From NCBI RefSeq assembly GCF_018967845.1, contig NZ_JAHLZZ010000001.1, forward strand, positions 2,232,001 to 2,296,000: a stretch of DNA of 64,000 nucleotides, written 5' to 3'. A program made the translations under genes and the position numbers. Origin of the DNA: Hymenobacter siberiensis (GTDB lineage: Bacteria > Bacteroidota > Bacteroidia > Cytophagales > Hymenobacteraceae). Positions 33,121-43,481 of the stretch are shown in pieces; the first letter of the stretch is position 1; each line of letters opens with the position of its first letter. Below the pieces are notes generated by a model, which saw only the letters and a list, made by a program, of their open reading frames with translations, was not told the origin of the DNA and did not search any database.

Positions 33121-34138
33121 GAAATCCTCTCACCCCCTGCTCTGGCTATCTCTAGGTTTGGTCCTGATGCTGGCCCTGCTGGTGCTGGGCCTGCGTGTGG
33201 GCAGCTACGATACCTCGTATGCTTTCATTCTGAAGACTTTCCAGCACTACAACCCCGCCGACCCGGCCCAACTGGTGCTGGTGCAGCTGCGGCTGCCGCG
33301 CCTGCTGTTGGCGCTGCTGGCCGGCGCCAGCCTAGCCGTGAGCGGCTACCTCCTCCAAACCCTGGTCACCAACCCGCTGGCCGACCCCTACCTGCTGGGT
33401 ACGGCCTCGGGGGCTTCGCTGGGGGCCATTGCGACGTATGTGCTGGTGCCTTCGCTCACATTTATGGGCGTGTATTTGCCGCCGCTGGCCGCACTGGCCG
33501 GGGCGTTTGGGGCCACGCTGCTGGTGGTGGCGCTGGGCACCCGGCGCGGCAAGATTCTGCCGGCCCCGCTGCTGCTGGCGGGCGTGGCCGTGGGGGCGCT
33601 GGCGGCGGCGCTGGGCAGCCTGCTCACCTTCCTGGCCTCGCCCGAGGGCAGCTTGCGGAGCGTGGTGTTTTGGGCCTTTGGCAGCTTCGAGCGGGCGGGG
33701 TGGGAGGTATTGCCGTATCCGGCGGCGGCGCTGGGCATCAGCCTGTTGCTGCTGGTCTTCCTGCAAAAAGACCTCAACCTGCTGCTGCTGGGCGAGGAGC
33801 GCGCCGCCGCCCTGGGCCTGCCCGTGGCCCGGCGGCGCTGGCTGCTGGTGCTGCTGGCGGCCGGCCTCACGGGCGGGGTGGTGGCGCTGTGCGGGCCGGT
33901 GGGCTTTGTGGGCCTGCTCGTGCCGCATCTCACGCGGGGGCTGCTGGGCACCACGGGCCGCTACAATCTGGTGGTGTGCGCGGTGCTGGGCGGAGCCTTT
34001 TTGCTGGCCTGCGACCTGCTGGCCCGGTTGCTCTACCCACCGGCCGGGCTGCCGGTGGGCTTGGTCACGGCCCTGTTCGGGGTACCCTTCTTCGTATATT
34101 TGCTGCGAAGAAAGGGACTTGGGAACTTGGGAACTTAG
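33119..34138 (+). CDS. BtuC/FecCD-type ABC transporter permease
   Basis: This 339-residue inner-membrane permease has about ten helices. Family segments are LRLPRLLLALLAGASLAVSGYLLQTLVTNPLADPYLLGTASGAS, FWAFGSFERAGWE, LGLPVARRR and the coupling-region GPVGFVGLLVPHLTRGLLG. It should form the channel for the ligand carried by the binding protein upstream. An ATPase gene does not follow; queD does. The start is a TTG at 33119, or possibly an internal ATG at codon 17; the TTG gives the normal N-terminal helix. Confidence 0.9.
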   Translation: MKSSHPLLWLSLGLVLMLALLVLGLRVGSYDTSYAFILKTFQHYNPADPAQLVLVQLRLPRLLLALLAGASLAVSGYLLQTLVTNPLADPYLLGTASGASLGAIATYVLVPSLTFMGVYLPPLAALAGAFGATLLVVALGTRRGKILPAPLLLAGVAVGALAAALGSLLTFLASPEGSLRSVVFWAFGSFERAGWEVLPYPAAALGISLLLLVFLQKDLNLLLLGEERAAALGLPVARRRWLLVLLAAGLTGGVVALCGPVGFVGLLVPHLTRGLLGTTGRYNLVVCAVLGGAFLLACDLLARLLYPPAGLPVGLVTALFGVPFFVYLLRRKGLGNLGT

Positions 34139-34285
34139 GGACTTGGGAGCTTCGGGGCTTCGGGATTTGGTTTTGGAATAGCAGGCTCAATCATTAGCCG
34201 ATTATCTCAGCTAAGCCCCGTCGCTCCAAGCCCCCTGGTTCTCAGGCTTCCAGGTCCCCAGGTCCCCAAGTCCCTAAGTCCCTAA
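34114..34285. repeat. GGGACTTGGG-type degenerate inverted repeat
   Basis: From 34114 short units such as GGGACTTGGGAACTT recur, and from 34213 to 34285 their inverse (CCAGGTCCCCAAGTCCCTAA) recurs. The two sides could fold into an imperfect stem. The left side overlaps the permease stop; the right side ends one base before the queD ATG. Confidence 0.75.
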
Positions 34286-34286
34286 A

Positions 34287-34703
34287 ATGATATATATCAG
34301 CCGCCAGGAACATTTCAACGCCGCCCACAAGCTCAACAACCCCAAATGGAGCGAGGAGCGCAACCGCGAAGTGTTCGGCCCCTGTGCCAATACCAATTGG
34401 CACGGCCACAACTACGACCTCATCGTGACGGTGAAGGGCGAGCCCGACCCCGAAACCGGCTTCGTGGTCGATTTGAAAGCCTTGTCCGACCTGCTGCGCA
34501 TCCACATCACCGACCAGGTCGACCACAAAAACCTCAACCTCGACGTGCCCTTCATGGCCGGCCAGATGGCCAGCACCGAGAATCTGGCCATTGCCTTCTG
34601 GCAAATTATCGAGCGCGAGCTGCCCGCCATTACCTCGGCCCGTCTGCACTGCGTGAAACTTTACGAAACGCCGCGCAACTTCGTGGAATACTACGGGGCT
34701 TAA
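34287..34703 (+). CDS. queD: 6-carboxytetrahydropterin synthase
   Basis: This 138-residue enzyme of the 6-pyruvoyltetrahydropterin synthase family makes the second intermediate of queuosine/7-deazaguanine synthesis. Zinc ligands are His14 (EHFNAAHKL) and His39/His41 (NWHGHNY). The catalytic Cys33 is in GPCANTN, and DHKNLN and ENLAIAFW are conserved. Length is normal. It is cytosolic. Neighbours are unrelated; inverted repeats fill the gaps on both sides. Confidence 0.93.
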   Translation: MIYISRQEHFNAAHKLNNPKWSEERNREVFGPCANTNWHGHNYDLIVTVKGEPDPETGFVVDLKALSDLLRIHITDQVDHKNLNLDVPFMAGQMASTENLAIAFWQIIERELPAITSARLHCVKLYETPRNFVEYYGA

Positions 34704-34801
34704 TTATAAATTTTGAATTATGAATTATAAATTATGAAGTGCTGATTTTCAGAAGAATAAACCCGGCTCAATTCATAATTCACAATTCATAATTTATAAT
34801 T
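34702..34801. repeat. AT-rich inverted repeat before lpxB
   Basis: The left arm at 34702-34738 and the right arm at 34770-34801 are built of ATTATAAATT/ATGAATT units and pair over about 30 bases with few mismatches. The left arm contains the queD stop and the right arm ends seven bases before the lpxB ATG. Confidence 0.85.
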
Positions 34802-34808
34802 CCAACAA

Positions 34809-35921
34809 ATGAAATACTACTTGATAGCCGGCGAACGGTCGGGCGATTTTCATGCTGCCAACCTCATGCACGAGCTGCGCCAGCAGGATGCCGAGGCTCA
34901 GTTCCGCTACTGGGGCGGCGACATGATGCAGGCCGAAGGCGGCGAGCTCGTACGCCACTACCAGGACCTGGCCATTATGGGCTTCCTGGAAGCGGCTACC
35001 AGCATTCTCAAGTTTCGCGGCTACCTCAAGCAGTGCCAGCAGGACTTGCTGGTATATAAGCCCGATGTCCTGATTCTGGTGGACTACGCCGGTTTCAACC
35101 TGCGCATGGCCAAAATTGCCAAAGACAAGGGCATCAAGGTGTTCTACTACATCTCGCCCAAAATATGGGCCTGGAACCAGGGCCGCGTCGAGCAGGTGAA
35201 GGCCCGGGTAGACAAGATGTTCGTCATTCTGCCCTTCGAAACAGAGTTTTACCAGAAATTCAACTACCTCGTCGACTACCCCGGTAATCCCACGGCCGAT
35301 GCCGTGGCCGAGTTTCAGCCCACCACCGACTTCTACGAGCGCAACCGCCTGGAGCCCGACAAGCCCATTATTGCCGTGCTGCCGGGCTCGCGCAAGCAGG
35401 AAATCGAGGAGATGCTGCACGAGATGATTGCCATTCTGCCGGGTTTTCAGGAGTATCAGTTCGTGGTGGCCGGCGTCACCAACCTCGACGCTAACTACTA
35501 CAAGCATTTCCATCGCAACGGCATCCGGTTCGTATTCGACCAAACCTTCGACCTGCTCAGCCACGCCACGGCGGCCCTCGTCACCAGCGGCACGGCCACG
35601 CTCGAAACCGCCCTCTTCGATGTGCCCCAGATTGTGTGCTACCGCACCAGCTCGCTGAGCTATGCCATCGGCAAGATGGTTATCAAGGTGCCCTACATTT
35701 CGCTGGTGAACCTCATTGCCGGCCGTGAGGTGGTGCGCGAGCTGATTCAGGGCGATTTCACGGCCCGCAACCTGCTCGATGAGCTGCGCACGCTGCTCAC
35801 CGACGCCCCCTACTTGGCCCGCATGAAAGCCGGCTACGCCGAGCTGCGCGAAAAGCTGGGCCAGCACCAGGCCGCCAAAAAAACCGCCGAGCTGATGGTG
35901 GGCTACCTGCGCGGCAACTAG
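34809..35921 (+). CDS. lpxB: Lipid-A-disaccharide synthase
   Basis: This 370-residue GT19 enzyme joins lipid X and UDP-diacylglucosamine to form the lipid A disaccharide at the inner membrane. It begins YYLIAGERSGDFHAANLM (the LpxB GExSGD motif), then LVDYAGFNLRMAK and YYISPKIWAWNQGR. Later it has VLPGSRKQEIEEML and the donor-binding LVTSGTATLETALFDVPQIVCYR. Length is normal. A terminator follows at 35954. A peripheral membrane location is expected. Confidence 0.95.
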   Translation: MKYYLIAGERSGDFHAANLMHELRQQDAEAQFRYWGGDMMQAEGGELVRHYQDLAIMGFLEAATSILKFRGYLKQCQQDLLVYKPDVLILVDYAGFNLRMAKIAKDKGIKVFYYISPKIWAWNQGRVEQVKARVDKMFVILPFETEFYQKFNYLVDYPGNPTADAVAEFQPTTDFYERNRLEPDKPIIAVLPGSRKQEIEEMLHEMIAILPGFQEYQFVVAGVTNLDANYYKHFHRNGIRFVFDQTFDLLSHATAALVTSGTATLETALFDVPQIVCYRTSSLSYAIGKMVIKVPYISLVNLIAGREVVRELIQGDFTARNLLDELRTLLTDAPYLARMKAGYAELREKLGQHQAAKKTAELMVGYLRGN

Positions 35922-35953
35922 CAAACCGCCGAGCTGTTGGCAGCTGACTAAAC

Positions 35954-35987
35954 AAAAAAGCTTCTGGTATTTCCAGAGGCTTTTTTT
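35954..35987 (+). terminator. Terminator of lpxB
   Basis: The stem AAGCTTCTGG / CCAGAGGCTT (one G-T pair) with loop TATTT is followed by seven T's. Confidence 0.9.
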
Positions 35988-36054
35988 GCGTTTGGTTGAT
36001 GCAGGTGGAAGTTCTAGGATTGAACATCGTCACTTCGAGGAGGAATTGCATACT

Positions 36055-36080
36055 AAATCAATCGGTTAGCTGATTGATTT
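36055..36080. repeat. Small palindrome upstream of the metalloprotease
   Basis: AAATCAATC (36055-36063) and GATTGATTT (36072-36080) form a perfect 9-base stem. It lies in the 150-base gap before the protease gene. A weak -7 candidate, TAGATTTA, is further downstream. Confidence 0.5.
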
Positions 36081-36138
36081 TCTCATTGAGTAGGGGTAAT
36101 TCCTTAGATTTACTCCATTCATACCAACCCCTCTTTTA

Positions 36139-39100
36139 ATGAAACAACATTACTTTCGCTGGCCGAATACCCAACGGCTCGCAACTGCTGCCGCTGGTAG
36201 TGGCCGGATAGGTACCCTGCTGCTGGCCCTGGGCCTCACCCTGGGGGCTCAGGCCCAACAGGTTACTCCCCAGTTTTTTCAGGCCGATGCCGAAGCCCGC
36301 AGCGCGGCGGCAGCCTCGCCACTGTCGGCGGCTCTGTTCCACTCGCAGCCCATTACGCTGGACGTGAACGGCCTGCGGGCGGCCCTGGCCACGGCCCCGC
36401 TCGAAACCCGCCCCGATGCCGCCCCGCTGGTGCTGGCGTTGCCGCTGCCCAACGGCAGCACCGGTCGTTTCGCGCTGCGCGAAGCCCCCATCATGGCCCC
36501 CGCGCTGGCCGCGCAGTTCCCGGCCATCAAGACCTACGCCGGCGTGGGCCTGGATGATGCCTCCGCCTCGCTGCGCCTCGACTTGTCGCCCCAGGGCTTT
36601 CATGCCCAGGTGCTGACCGGAGCCGGCAAAAGCTTCTACATCGACCCCGTTACCCGGACCGATACCCGGCACTATCTCGCTTTCTACAAGACGGATATGA
36701 ACCGGACTGCCGCCGCCGCGGGCCCTATTCCCAGCTGCGATTTTCAGCCAACTCCCGCCGATAAGCAAGCGGCTGCTACTCTCCTGGCCGGGGCTGCTGC
36801 GGGCAATGGTGCCACGGCATTTTCTACCGGTCCGCAGCTGCGCACCTACCGCTTGGCCCTTGCCAACACGCCCGAATATGCGCTTACAAAGGGCAACACT
36901 ACCGCCAGCGTAATTGCCGGCGAAGTAGCCACCGTGAACCGCGTGGTGGGCGTGTATGAGAAGGAGTTGGCGGTACGCATGGTACTGGTGGCCAACAACA
37001 GTCAGCTGGTATTTCTGAGCGGTACCGGCACGCAGCCGCCCACGGCCTACACGAATAACAGCGGCAGCGCCATGCTGTCGCAAAACCAGTCCAACGTTGA
37101 TGCCATCATTGGCAATGCCAACTACGACATCGGCCACGTTGTGAGCACCGGTGGCGGTGGCGTAGCCGGGCTGGGGGTGGTGTGCGGCGCTCGCAAGGCG
37201 CAGGGCGTCACGGGTTCGCCCAGCCCCGTGGGCGATGCCTTCGATATCGACTACGTAGCCCACGAAATGGGCCACCAGTTTTCTGGCAACCACCCCTTCA
37301 ACGGCAACGCGGGCAGCTGCGCCGGCGGCAACCGCAACGCCACCACGGCCTGGGAGCCCGGTTCGGGTACGACCATCATGGCGTATGCCGGCATCTGCAC
37401 CACAACCAACAACCTGCAGCCCAACTCAGACCCCACTTTCCACACGGGTAATTACCAGGAGATGCGCGTCTTTATTGATGGCACGACGTGCAGCACCACC
37501 ACGGCTACCGGCAACACCGCGCCTACGGTGACGGCCCCGGCCGGCGGCAAAACCCTGCCCATTGGCACGCCTTTCAAACTGACGGCCACGGCCACCGACG
37601 CCGAAAACGATGCCCTGACCTACCTGTGGGAAGAGTTGGACCTCGGTGCCCAGCAGGCGCCCAACGATGCCCAGGTAGCCGCCCAGAACGTGCCCCTGTT
37701 TCGCTCCTTCGTGCCCCTCACCAGTGGTACCCGCTACTTCCCGCGCCTGACCGACCTGCTGAACAACAACACCGTCATCGGCGAGCGCTTGCCCACCGTG
37801 ACGCGCACGCTGGCATTCCGCTGCACGGTCCGCGACGAGCACAGCGGCCCCGCCGGGGTTATCGGCGGCGTCAACTACAGCTCGCTGGTGAGCCTGAGCG
37901 TGAGCAGCACCGCCGGCCCCTTCGTAGTGCAGGCCCCCAACACGGCCGTAACCTGGACGGGCGGCGCGGCCCAAACCGTAACCTGGGATATGGCCGGCAC
38001 CACCAATGCCCCCGTTAGCTGCGCCACGGTAAACATCCGCCTGAGCCTCGATGGCGGCCTGACCTATCCAACCGTACTGGCCGCCGCCGTGCCCAACAAC
38101 GGTTCGGCCATCGTAATTGCCCCAAGCCCAACGGCTGACCAGACGCAGGCACGCATCATGGTAGAAGCCGCCGATAACTACTTCTTCGATATCTCGAACA
38201 CCAACTTCACCATCACCACGCCAGCTCTCGGCCCCACTATTTCCAGCTTTACGCCCACCGGCGGCCTGGCTGGCACGGTGGTAACGGTGTTGGGCTCGAA
38301 CTACACCGGCGTTACGGCCGTGGCCTTCAATGGCACGGCCGCCGCTAGCTTCACGGTGGTTTCGGCTACGCAGCTCACGGCTATCGTGGCCGCCGGCACC
38401 ACCACCGGCCCTATCACCATCACGGCCCCAACGGGCACGGCTACTTCGGCTACGCCGTTTGTGGTAGGCGCGCCGCCCGTTGTCATCAGCTTCACGCCCA
38501 CTACCGGCGCGGTGGGCACGGTAGTCACCATCACCGGCACCGATTTCACGCTGGCTTCGCAGGTGCGATTCAACACCACCAGCGCAACGGCATTCACGGT
38601 GGTGTCGAGCACCCAGATTACGGCCACCGTGCCAGCAGGTGCTACCACCGGCCCCATTGCCGTGACGACGCCCGTTGGCACCGGCGTTTCAACTACCAGC
38701 TTCGTCGTAATTCCGGCGCCGGTTATTACCTCCTTCACGCCCACCAACGGCGTCGCGGGTACCGTGGTGGTTATCACGGGCCTCAACTTCACCGGCGCTA
38801 CGCAGGTAACCTTCAACGGCACGGTAGCCCCCACCTTCACGGTGACGTCGGCTACCCAGATTTCGGTGACTGCGCCGGCTGGCGTCACCACTGGCTTCAT
38901 CGCGGTTACGGCCCTGGGCGGCACGGGTACTTCCACCACGGCTTTCACGGTGCCTCCGGTTAACGATGCCTGCGCCAACGCCATTGCCCTGACCTGCGGC
39001 CAGTCCGTTACCGGCACCACCGTCGGCTCTACGGCCACCGGCGACCCCACGGGCAATTGCACCGCCATCAGTGTAGATGGTGCGGGCATATTCTACAGCA

Positions 39101-40380
39101 TCGTGGGCACGGGTGCCAGTATCTCGGTATCGACCTGCAATGCTGCGACCAATTTCGATTCCAAGCTGTTTGTGTACTCGGGTACTTGTGGAGCCTACAC
39201 CTGCGTGGGTGCCAATGATGACGCTGCTAACTGCGCCGCCAGCTCGCTGGCCTCGACAGTAACGTTTAACTCCGCCTTTGGTACCACTTACTACGTGTTT
39301 GTGAGCGGCTACCGGGGTTCGGGGGCAATTGCTGCGGGCAACTTCGTGCTCAGCACTACCTGCGTTACGCCGCCGCCCACCCCCACGCTCGTCAGCCTCG
39401 CACCCAATACCGGCCCCATTGCCTCCGGCGTGGTGCTGACCGGTACCAACTTCACCGCCGTTACGCGCGTGACGTTCAATGGCGTAGCCACGGCCAGTGT
39501 TGGCATCATTGATGCCCAGACCATTGCCGTGACCGTGCCCAACGGCGCCACTACCGGCAACGTAGTCGTGTACGCTGGCAATGGCATTGCCAGCAACGGC
39601 CTGCTGTTCACGGTAACCACCCCCGTGCCCACCATCAGCCGGATTGCACCGCCCAGCGGCCCCATCGGCACCACGGTTACCCTCACGGGTAGCGGCTTCG
39701 GCGGTGCCACCAGCGTTACCTTCAATGGGGTTGCGGCCACCACGTTCAACGTGACCAGCGCCACCAGCATGACGGTCGTAGTGCCTGCCACCGCCACCAC
39801 CGGCAACGTCATCGTGACCACCGGCGGCGGGGCCAGCAACGGCATCCTGTTCACGGTAGTGCCGCCGGCTCCCACCATTGCCAGCATGACGCCCTCCACC
39901 GGGGCCGTAGGTACTTACGTTACCATCACCGGTACCAACCTGTTGGGTACTACCTCAATCACCCTGAATGGCGTAGTTATCCCGACTTTCACCGTCGTGA
40001 ACGGTACCACCATCACCTTCTTCGTGCCCGCCGGTGCCACCACCGGCAACGTAGTCGTGACCACGGCCGGCGGCCCTAGCGCCACCACCAACGTCTACAC
40101 CGTGACCATTGGCCTGGCTACCGCCAAAGTCAATCAGAGCGAGTTTAGCGTGTGGCCCAACCCGGTAGCCGGTAAATCCACCCTGCACGTTGCCCTCACG
40201 GCCCCAGCCGCCAAGGCCAGCGCCACCCTGCGCAACGTGCTGGGCCAACTCGTAGCAACTCGCACCTTCAGCGGCAGCACCACCGAGCTGTCCACCATCG
40301 GCCTGGCCACCGGTACCTACCTGCTCACGGTGCAAACGGAAGGTAGCGCCCCCAGCATCCAGCGCGTGGTAGTGGAGTAG
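36139..40380 (+). CDS. T9SS-secreted reprolysin-like metalloprotease with IPT repeats
   Basis: This is a 1413-residue surface or extracellular protease. A signal peptide (ending AQAQ) leads to a propeptide, then the metzincin catalytic domain with zinc motif HEMGHQFSGNH (375-385) and Met-turn TTIMAYAG (Met414). A fibronectin-like region follows (about 450-690). Three IPT/TIG repeats come next (each ~80 residues, pattern FTP..G..GT.VTI.G.NFT.....FNG). A Cys-containing prepeptidase-type domain (NDACANAIALTCG..., about 938-1075) precedes three more IPT repeats and the T9SS C-terminal domain (VWPNPVAGK...LGQLV...GTYLLTV). It probably degrades protein outside the cell. The six IPT repeats are similar enough to suggest internal duplication. 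Confidence 0.93.
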   Translation: MKQHYFRWPNTQRLATAAAGSGRIGTLLLALGLTLGAQAQQVTPQFFQADAEARSAAAASPLSAALFHSQPITLDVNGLRAALATAPLETRPDAAPLVLALPLPNGSTGRFALREAPIMAPALAAQFPAIKTYAGVGLDDASASLRLDLSPQGFHAQVLTGAGKSFYIDPVTRTDTRHYLAFYKTDMNRTAAAAGPIPSCDFQPTPADKQAAATLLAGAAAGNGATAFSTGPQLRTYRLALANTPEYALTKGNTTASVIAGEVATVNRVVGVYEKELAVRMVLVANNSQLVFLSGTGTQPPTAYTNNSGSAMLSQNQSNVDAIIGNANYDIGHVVSTGGGGVAGLGVVCGARKAQGVTGSPSPVGDAFDIDYVAHEMGHQFSGNHPFNGNAGSCAGGNRNATTAWEPGSGTTIMAYAGICTTTNNLQPNSDPTFHTGNYQEMRVFIDGTTCSTTTATGNTAPTVTAPAGGKTLPIGTPFKLTATATDAENDALTYLWEELDLGAQQAPNDAQVAAQNVPLFRSFVPLTSGTRYFPRLTDLLNNNTVIGERLPTVTRTLAFRCTVRDEHSGPAGVIGGVNYSSLVSLSVSSTAGPFVVQAPNTAVTWTGGAAQTVTWDMAGTTNAPVSCATVNIRLSLDGGLTYPTVLAAAVPNNGSAIVIAPSPTADQTQARIMVEAADNYFFDISNTNFTITTPALGPTISSFTPTGGLAGTVVTVLGSNYTGVTAVAFNGTAAASFTVVSATQLTAIVAAGTTTGPITITAPTGTATSATPFVVGAPPVVISFTPTTGAVGTVVTITGTDFTLASQVRFNTTSATAFTVVSSTQITATVPAGATTGPIAVTTPVGTGVSTTSFVVIPAPVITSFTPTNGVAGTVVVITGLNFTGATQVTFNGTVAPTFTVTSATQISVTAPAGVTTGFIAVTALGGTGTSTTAFTVPPVNDACANAIALTCGQSVTGTTVGSTATGDPTGNCTAISVDGAGIFYSIVGTGASISVSTCNAATNFDSKLFVYSGTCGAYTCVGANDDAANCAASSLASTVTFNSAFGTTYYVFVSGYRGSGAIAAGNFVLSTTCVTPPPTPTLVSLAPNTGPIASGVVLTGTNFTAVTRVTFNGVATASVGIIDAQTIAVTVPNGATTGNVVVYAGNGIASNGLLFTVTTPVPTISRIAPPSGPIGTTVTLTGSGFGGATSVTFNGVAATTFNVTSATSMTVVVPATATTGNVIVTTGGGASNGILFTVVPPAPTIASMTPSTGAVGTYVTITGTNLLGTTSITLNGVVIPTFTVVNGTTITFFVPAGATTGNVVVTTAGGPSATTNVYTVTIGLATAKVNQSEFSVWPNPVAGKSTLHVALTAPAAKASATLRNVLGQLVATRTFSGSTTELSTIGLATGTYLLTVQTEGSAPSIQRVVVE

Positions 40381-40414
40381 TAGAAGTTGATTGGAAAATT
40401 TCCAATTAATTATT

Positions 40415-40445
40415 AAAAAGGCCCGCCAATCGGCGGGCTTTTTTT
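40415..40445 (+). terminator. Terminator of the metalloprotease gene
   Basis: The stem AAGGCCCGCC / GGCGGGCTTT with an AATC loop is followed by T's. Confidence 0.9.
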
Positions 40446-40528
40446 GTGTGGTGAAGGAGATGAGCGGGTAACCAAAAGCGCCCTCCTGCTCACCGTACTA
40501 AGAAATACACTACGCGACTGTTTCGATG

Positions 40529-41002
40529 TCAAGCTGAGATGCCAATGCCTGGTTGGGGTATGTTATCAATCATATCAACTATGACGGTATAGCCCCACTG
40601 CTGGGTATCTACTGGCTCAAACCAAAGCTCCCATTTCACAGGTTTACTGGTTAATTGTGGAATAGTGAGGCCGGCCAGCCGGTGGGTCATCTCAAAATCT
40701 ATAATCGGAACATCAAGAGCCATCCACTGAACCTCTGATTCAACAATAAGCCTGATTTTTTGCAACACTTCCGAGTATAATTCTTCAAACTGCTTAAAGA
40801 AGCTGCATTGTGCCAATAGAGAACTGGTGCTTTCAGCATCAATCATGCACATTATTGTATCGCCTATCGGAGTAAACAAGACGCTCTCTGCGTACCAACA
40901 GACGCGGGAAGCACTGAAGTCACACGATTCCTGGGTGAGCCGGCCAAAAAAGCCGTCTTCCATAATAACCGGCTTGCGAGATAAAAAAGAGAAAATCCCC
41001 AT
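40529..41002 (-). CDS. Orphan protein of unknown function (157 aa)
   Basis: The ATG at 41002 gives 157 residues without signal peptide or membrane helix. It contains several Trp and Cys residues and acidic patches (FEQFEELYSEVL-like helix, VKWELWFEPVDTQQWGY), the look of a compact alpha/beta cytosolic protein. No family is recognised. Its base composition is clearly lower in GC than clpX next to it and codon choice differs, which hints at transfer. Single small acidic genes of this kind are sometimes immunity proteins, but no toxin gene is adjacent and this stays speculation. Confidence 0.65.
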   Translation of the reverse strand: MGIFSFLSRKPVIMEDGFFGRLTQESCDFSASRVCWYAESVLFTPIGDTIMCMIDAESTSSLLAQCSFFKQFEELYSEVLQKIRLIVESEVQWMALDVPIIDFEMTHRLAGLTIPQLTSKPVKWELWFEPVDTQQWGYTVIVDMIDNIPQPGIGISA

Positions 41003-41104
41003 ATCGTCCGAAGTAAGTCAAAAAAAATGGGAAGCCCGGCCCAAACCGAACTTCCCATTCCCAGAGGCTGACTACTCAGCATTAAATTCTCATTACCAAA
41101 AGCC

Positions 41105-42328
<1,224 letters not shown>

Positions 42329-42379
42329 GGAAAAAGGAATAGAATAGGGTGGAAGGGCAGGTTTTAAAACAAGCGGGCC

Positions 42380-42387
42380 CAAAGATA
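42380..42387 (-). promoter_or_regulatory. -7 box of clpX
   Basis: On the minus strand TATCTTTG matches TAnnTTTG and lies about 52 bases before the GTG start. It lies inside the upstream open frame, which supports the later start. Confidence 0.6.
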
Positions 42388-42506
42388 CGACATGCCCAAC
42401 GTCGGCGGCCAGAAAAATGGTGCCATTGCATTCGTCAGGGCCGGCGCGCAGCAACGCACGCTGCCCCATGAAATCGGTGCTGCTCAAGGGCAAAGCCCGG
42501 CGCAAC

Positions 42507-42542
42507 AAAAAAGCTCCCGTTGAACCAACAGGAGCTTTTTAT
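42507..42542 (-). terminator. Terminator of clpP
   Basis: The hairpin AAAAAGCTCCYGTT / AACAGGAGCTTTTT lies about 50 bases past the clpP stop, with T's on the minus strand. Confidence 0.85.
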
Positions 42543-42589
42543 CGCTAGGTGAATCTGCCGGAAGCCGTCAAATTCACGAAAGTCAGCGG

Positions 42590-43306
42590 TTAGACTTTCT
42601 TCTTTTCCAGTACCTCATCAATCAGGCCGTACTCTTTGGCCTCATCGGCCCGCATCCAGTAGTCGCGGTCCGAGTTGTCGTGGATTTCCTGATAGGTTTT
42701 GCCAGTGTGCTGCGCCAGAATGTCATACAGCTCCTTCTTCAGCTTCAGGATTTCGCGGGCCGTAATCTCGATGTCCGACGACTGACCCTGTGCCCCGCCC
42801 GAAGGCTGGTGAATCATCACGCGGGCGTGGGGGAGGGCCGAACGCTTGTTCGGAGCGCCACCTGCCAGCAGCACGGCACCCATCGAAGCCGCTAAGCCGG
42901 TGCAAATCGTGGCCACGTCGGGGTTCACGTACTGCATCGTGTCGTAGATACCCAGGCCGGCATACACCGAGCCACCGGGCGAGTTGATGTAGAGCAGGAT
43001 GTCCTTTTTGGCATCGGCCGACTCCAGAAACAGCATTTGGGCCGTCAGAATGTTGGCGATGTAGTCATCCACGGCCGTGCCCAGAAACACGATGCGGTCC
43101 ATAATCAAGCGCGAAAACACGTCAATTTCGCGGAAGTTCTGCGGCCGCTCCTCAATCACCGAGCGGGTCATGTTGGTGGGCAGCATCATGCCGTTGCGCA
43201 CCTGACCTTCCATGTGGTTCAGGTACTGGTCCACGCCCAGGCCGCTCAGGCCCTGTCCTTTCACCGCAAACTTGCGAAACTCTTGTCTATTCAGTAATGG
43301 ATTCAT
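42590..43306 (-). CDS. clpP: ATP-dependent Clp protease, proteolytic subunit
   Basis: This 238-residue serine protease forms tetradecameric rings with ClpX. Catalytic residues are Ser131 ([10 protein letters not shown]), His156 ([11 protein letters not shown]) and Asp205 (SDRDYWM). The ring-contact helix and [19 protein letters not shown] are conserved. The ATG at 43306 is chosen; it gives a slightly extended N-terminus compared with E. coli. Between this gene and tig lie a terminator (43425) and an imperfect GCGC..TTAGC..GCGCT repeat. Confidence 0.95.
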   Translation of the reverse strand: MNPLLNRQEFRKFAVKGQGLSGLGVDQYLNHMEGQVRNGMMLPTNMTRSVIEERPQNFREIDVFSRLIMDRIVFLGTAVDDYIANILTAQMLFLESADAKKDILLYINSPGGSVYAGLGIYDTMQYVNPDVATICTGLAASMGAVLLAGGAPNKRSALPHARVMIHQPSGGAQGQSSDIEITAREILKLKKELYDILAQHTGKTYQEIHDNSDRDYWMRADEAKEYGLIDEVLEKKKV

Positions 43307-43424
43307 GGGAGAAAAATGTAGCGCCGCTTCCGCTGGCACAGGTGAGAATGTAGCGCATGCTTTAGCTTGCGCTGGTAAGGTTACTAAAGACGAACGAAGA
43401 AAGCGAATATTGGCAGGATGCCAA

Positions 43425-43458
43425 CAAAAAAAGCCCCTACGTTTCCGTAAGGGCTTTT
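43425..43458 (-). terminator. Terminator of tig
   Basis: AAGCCCCTACG / CGTAAGGGGCTT with a TTTC loop and one bulge is preceded by an A-run on the plus strand, so it ends in T's on the minus strand. It lies about 25 bases past the tig stop. Confidence 0.85.
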
Positions 43459-43481
43459 CCAAAAATCGGGTTGCGCAGTGA

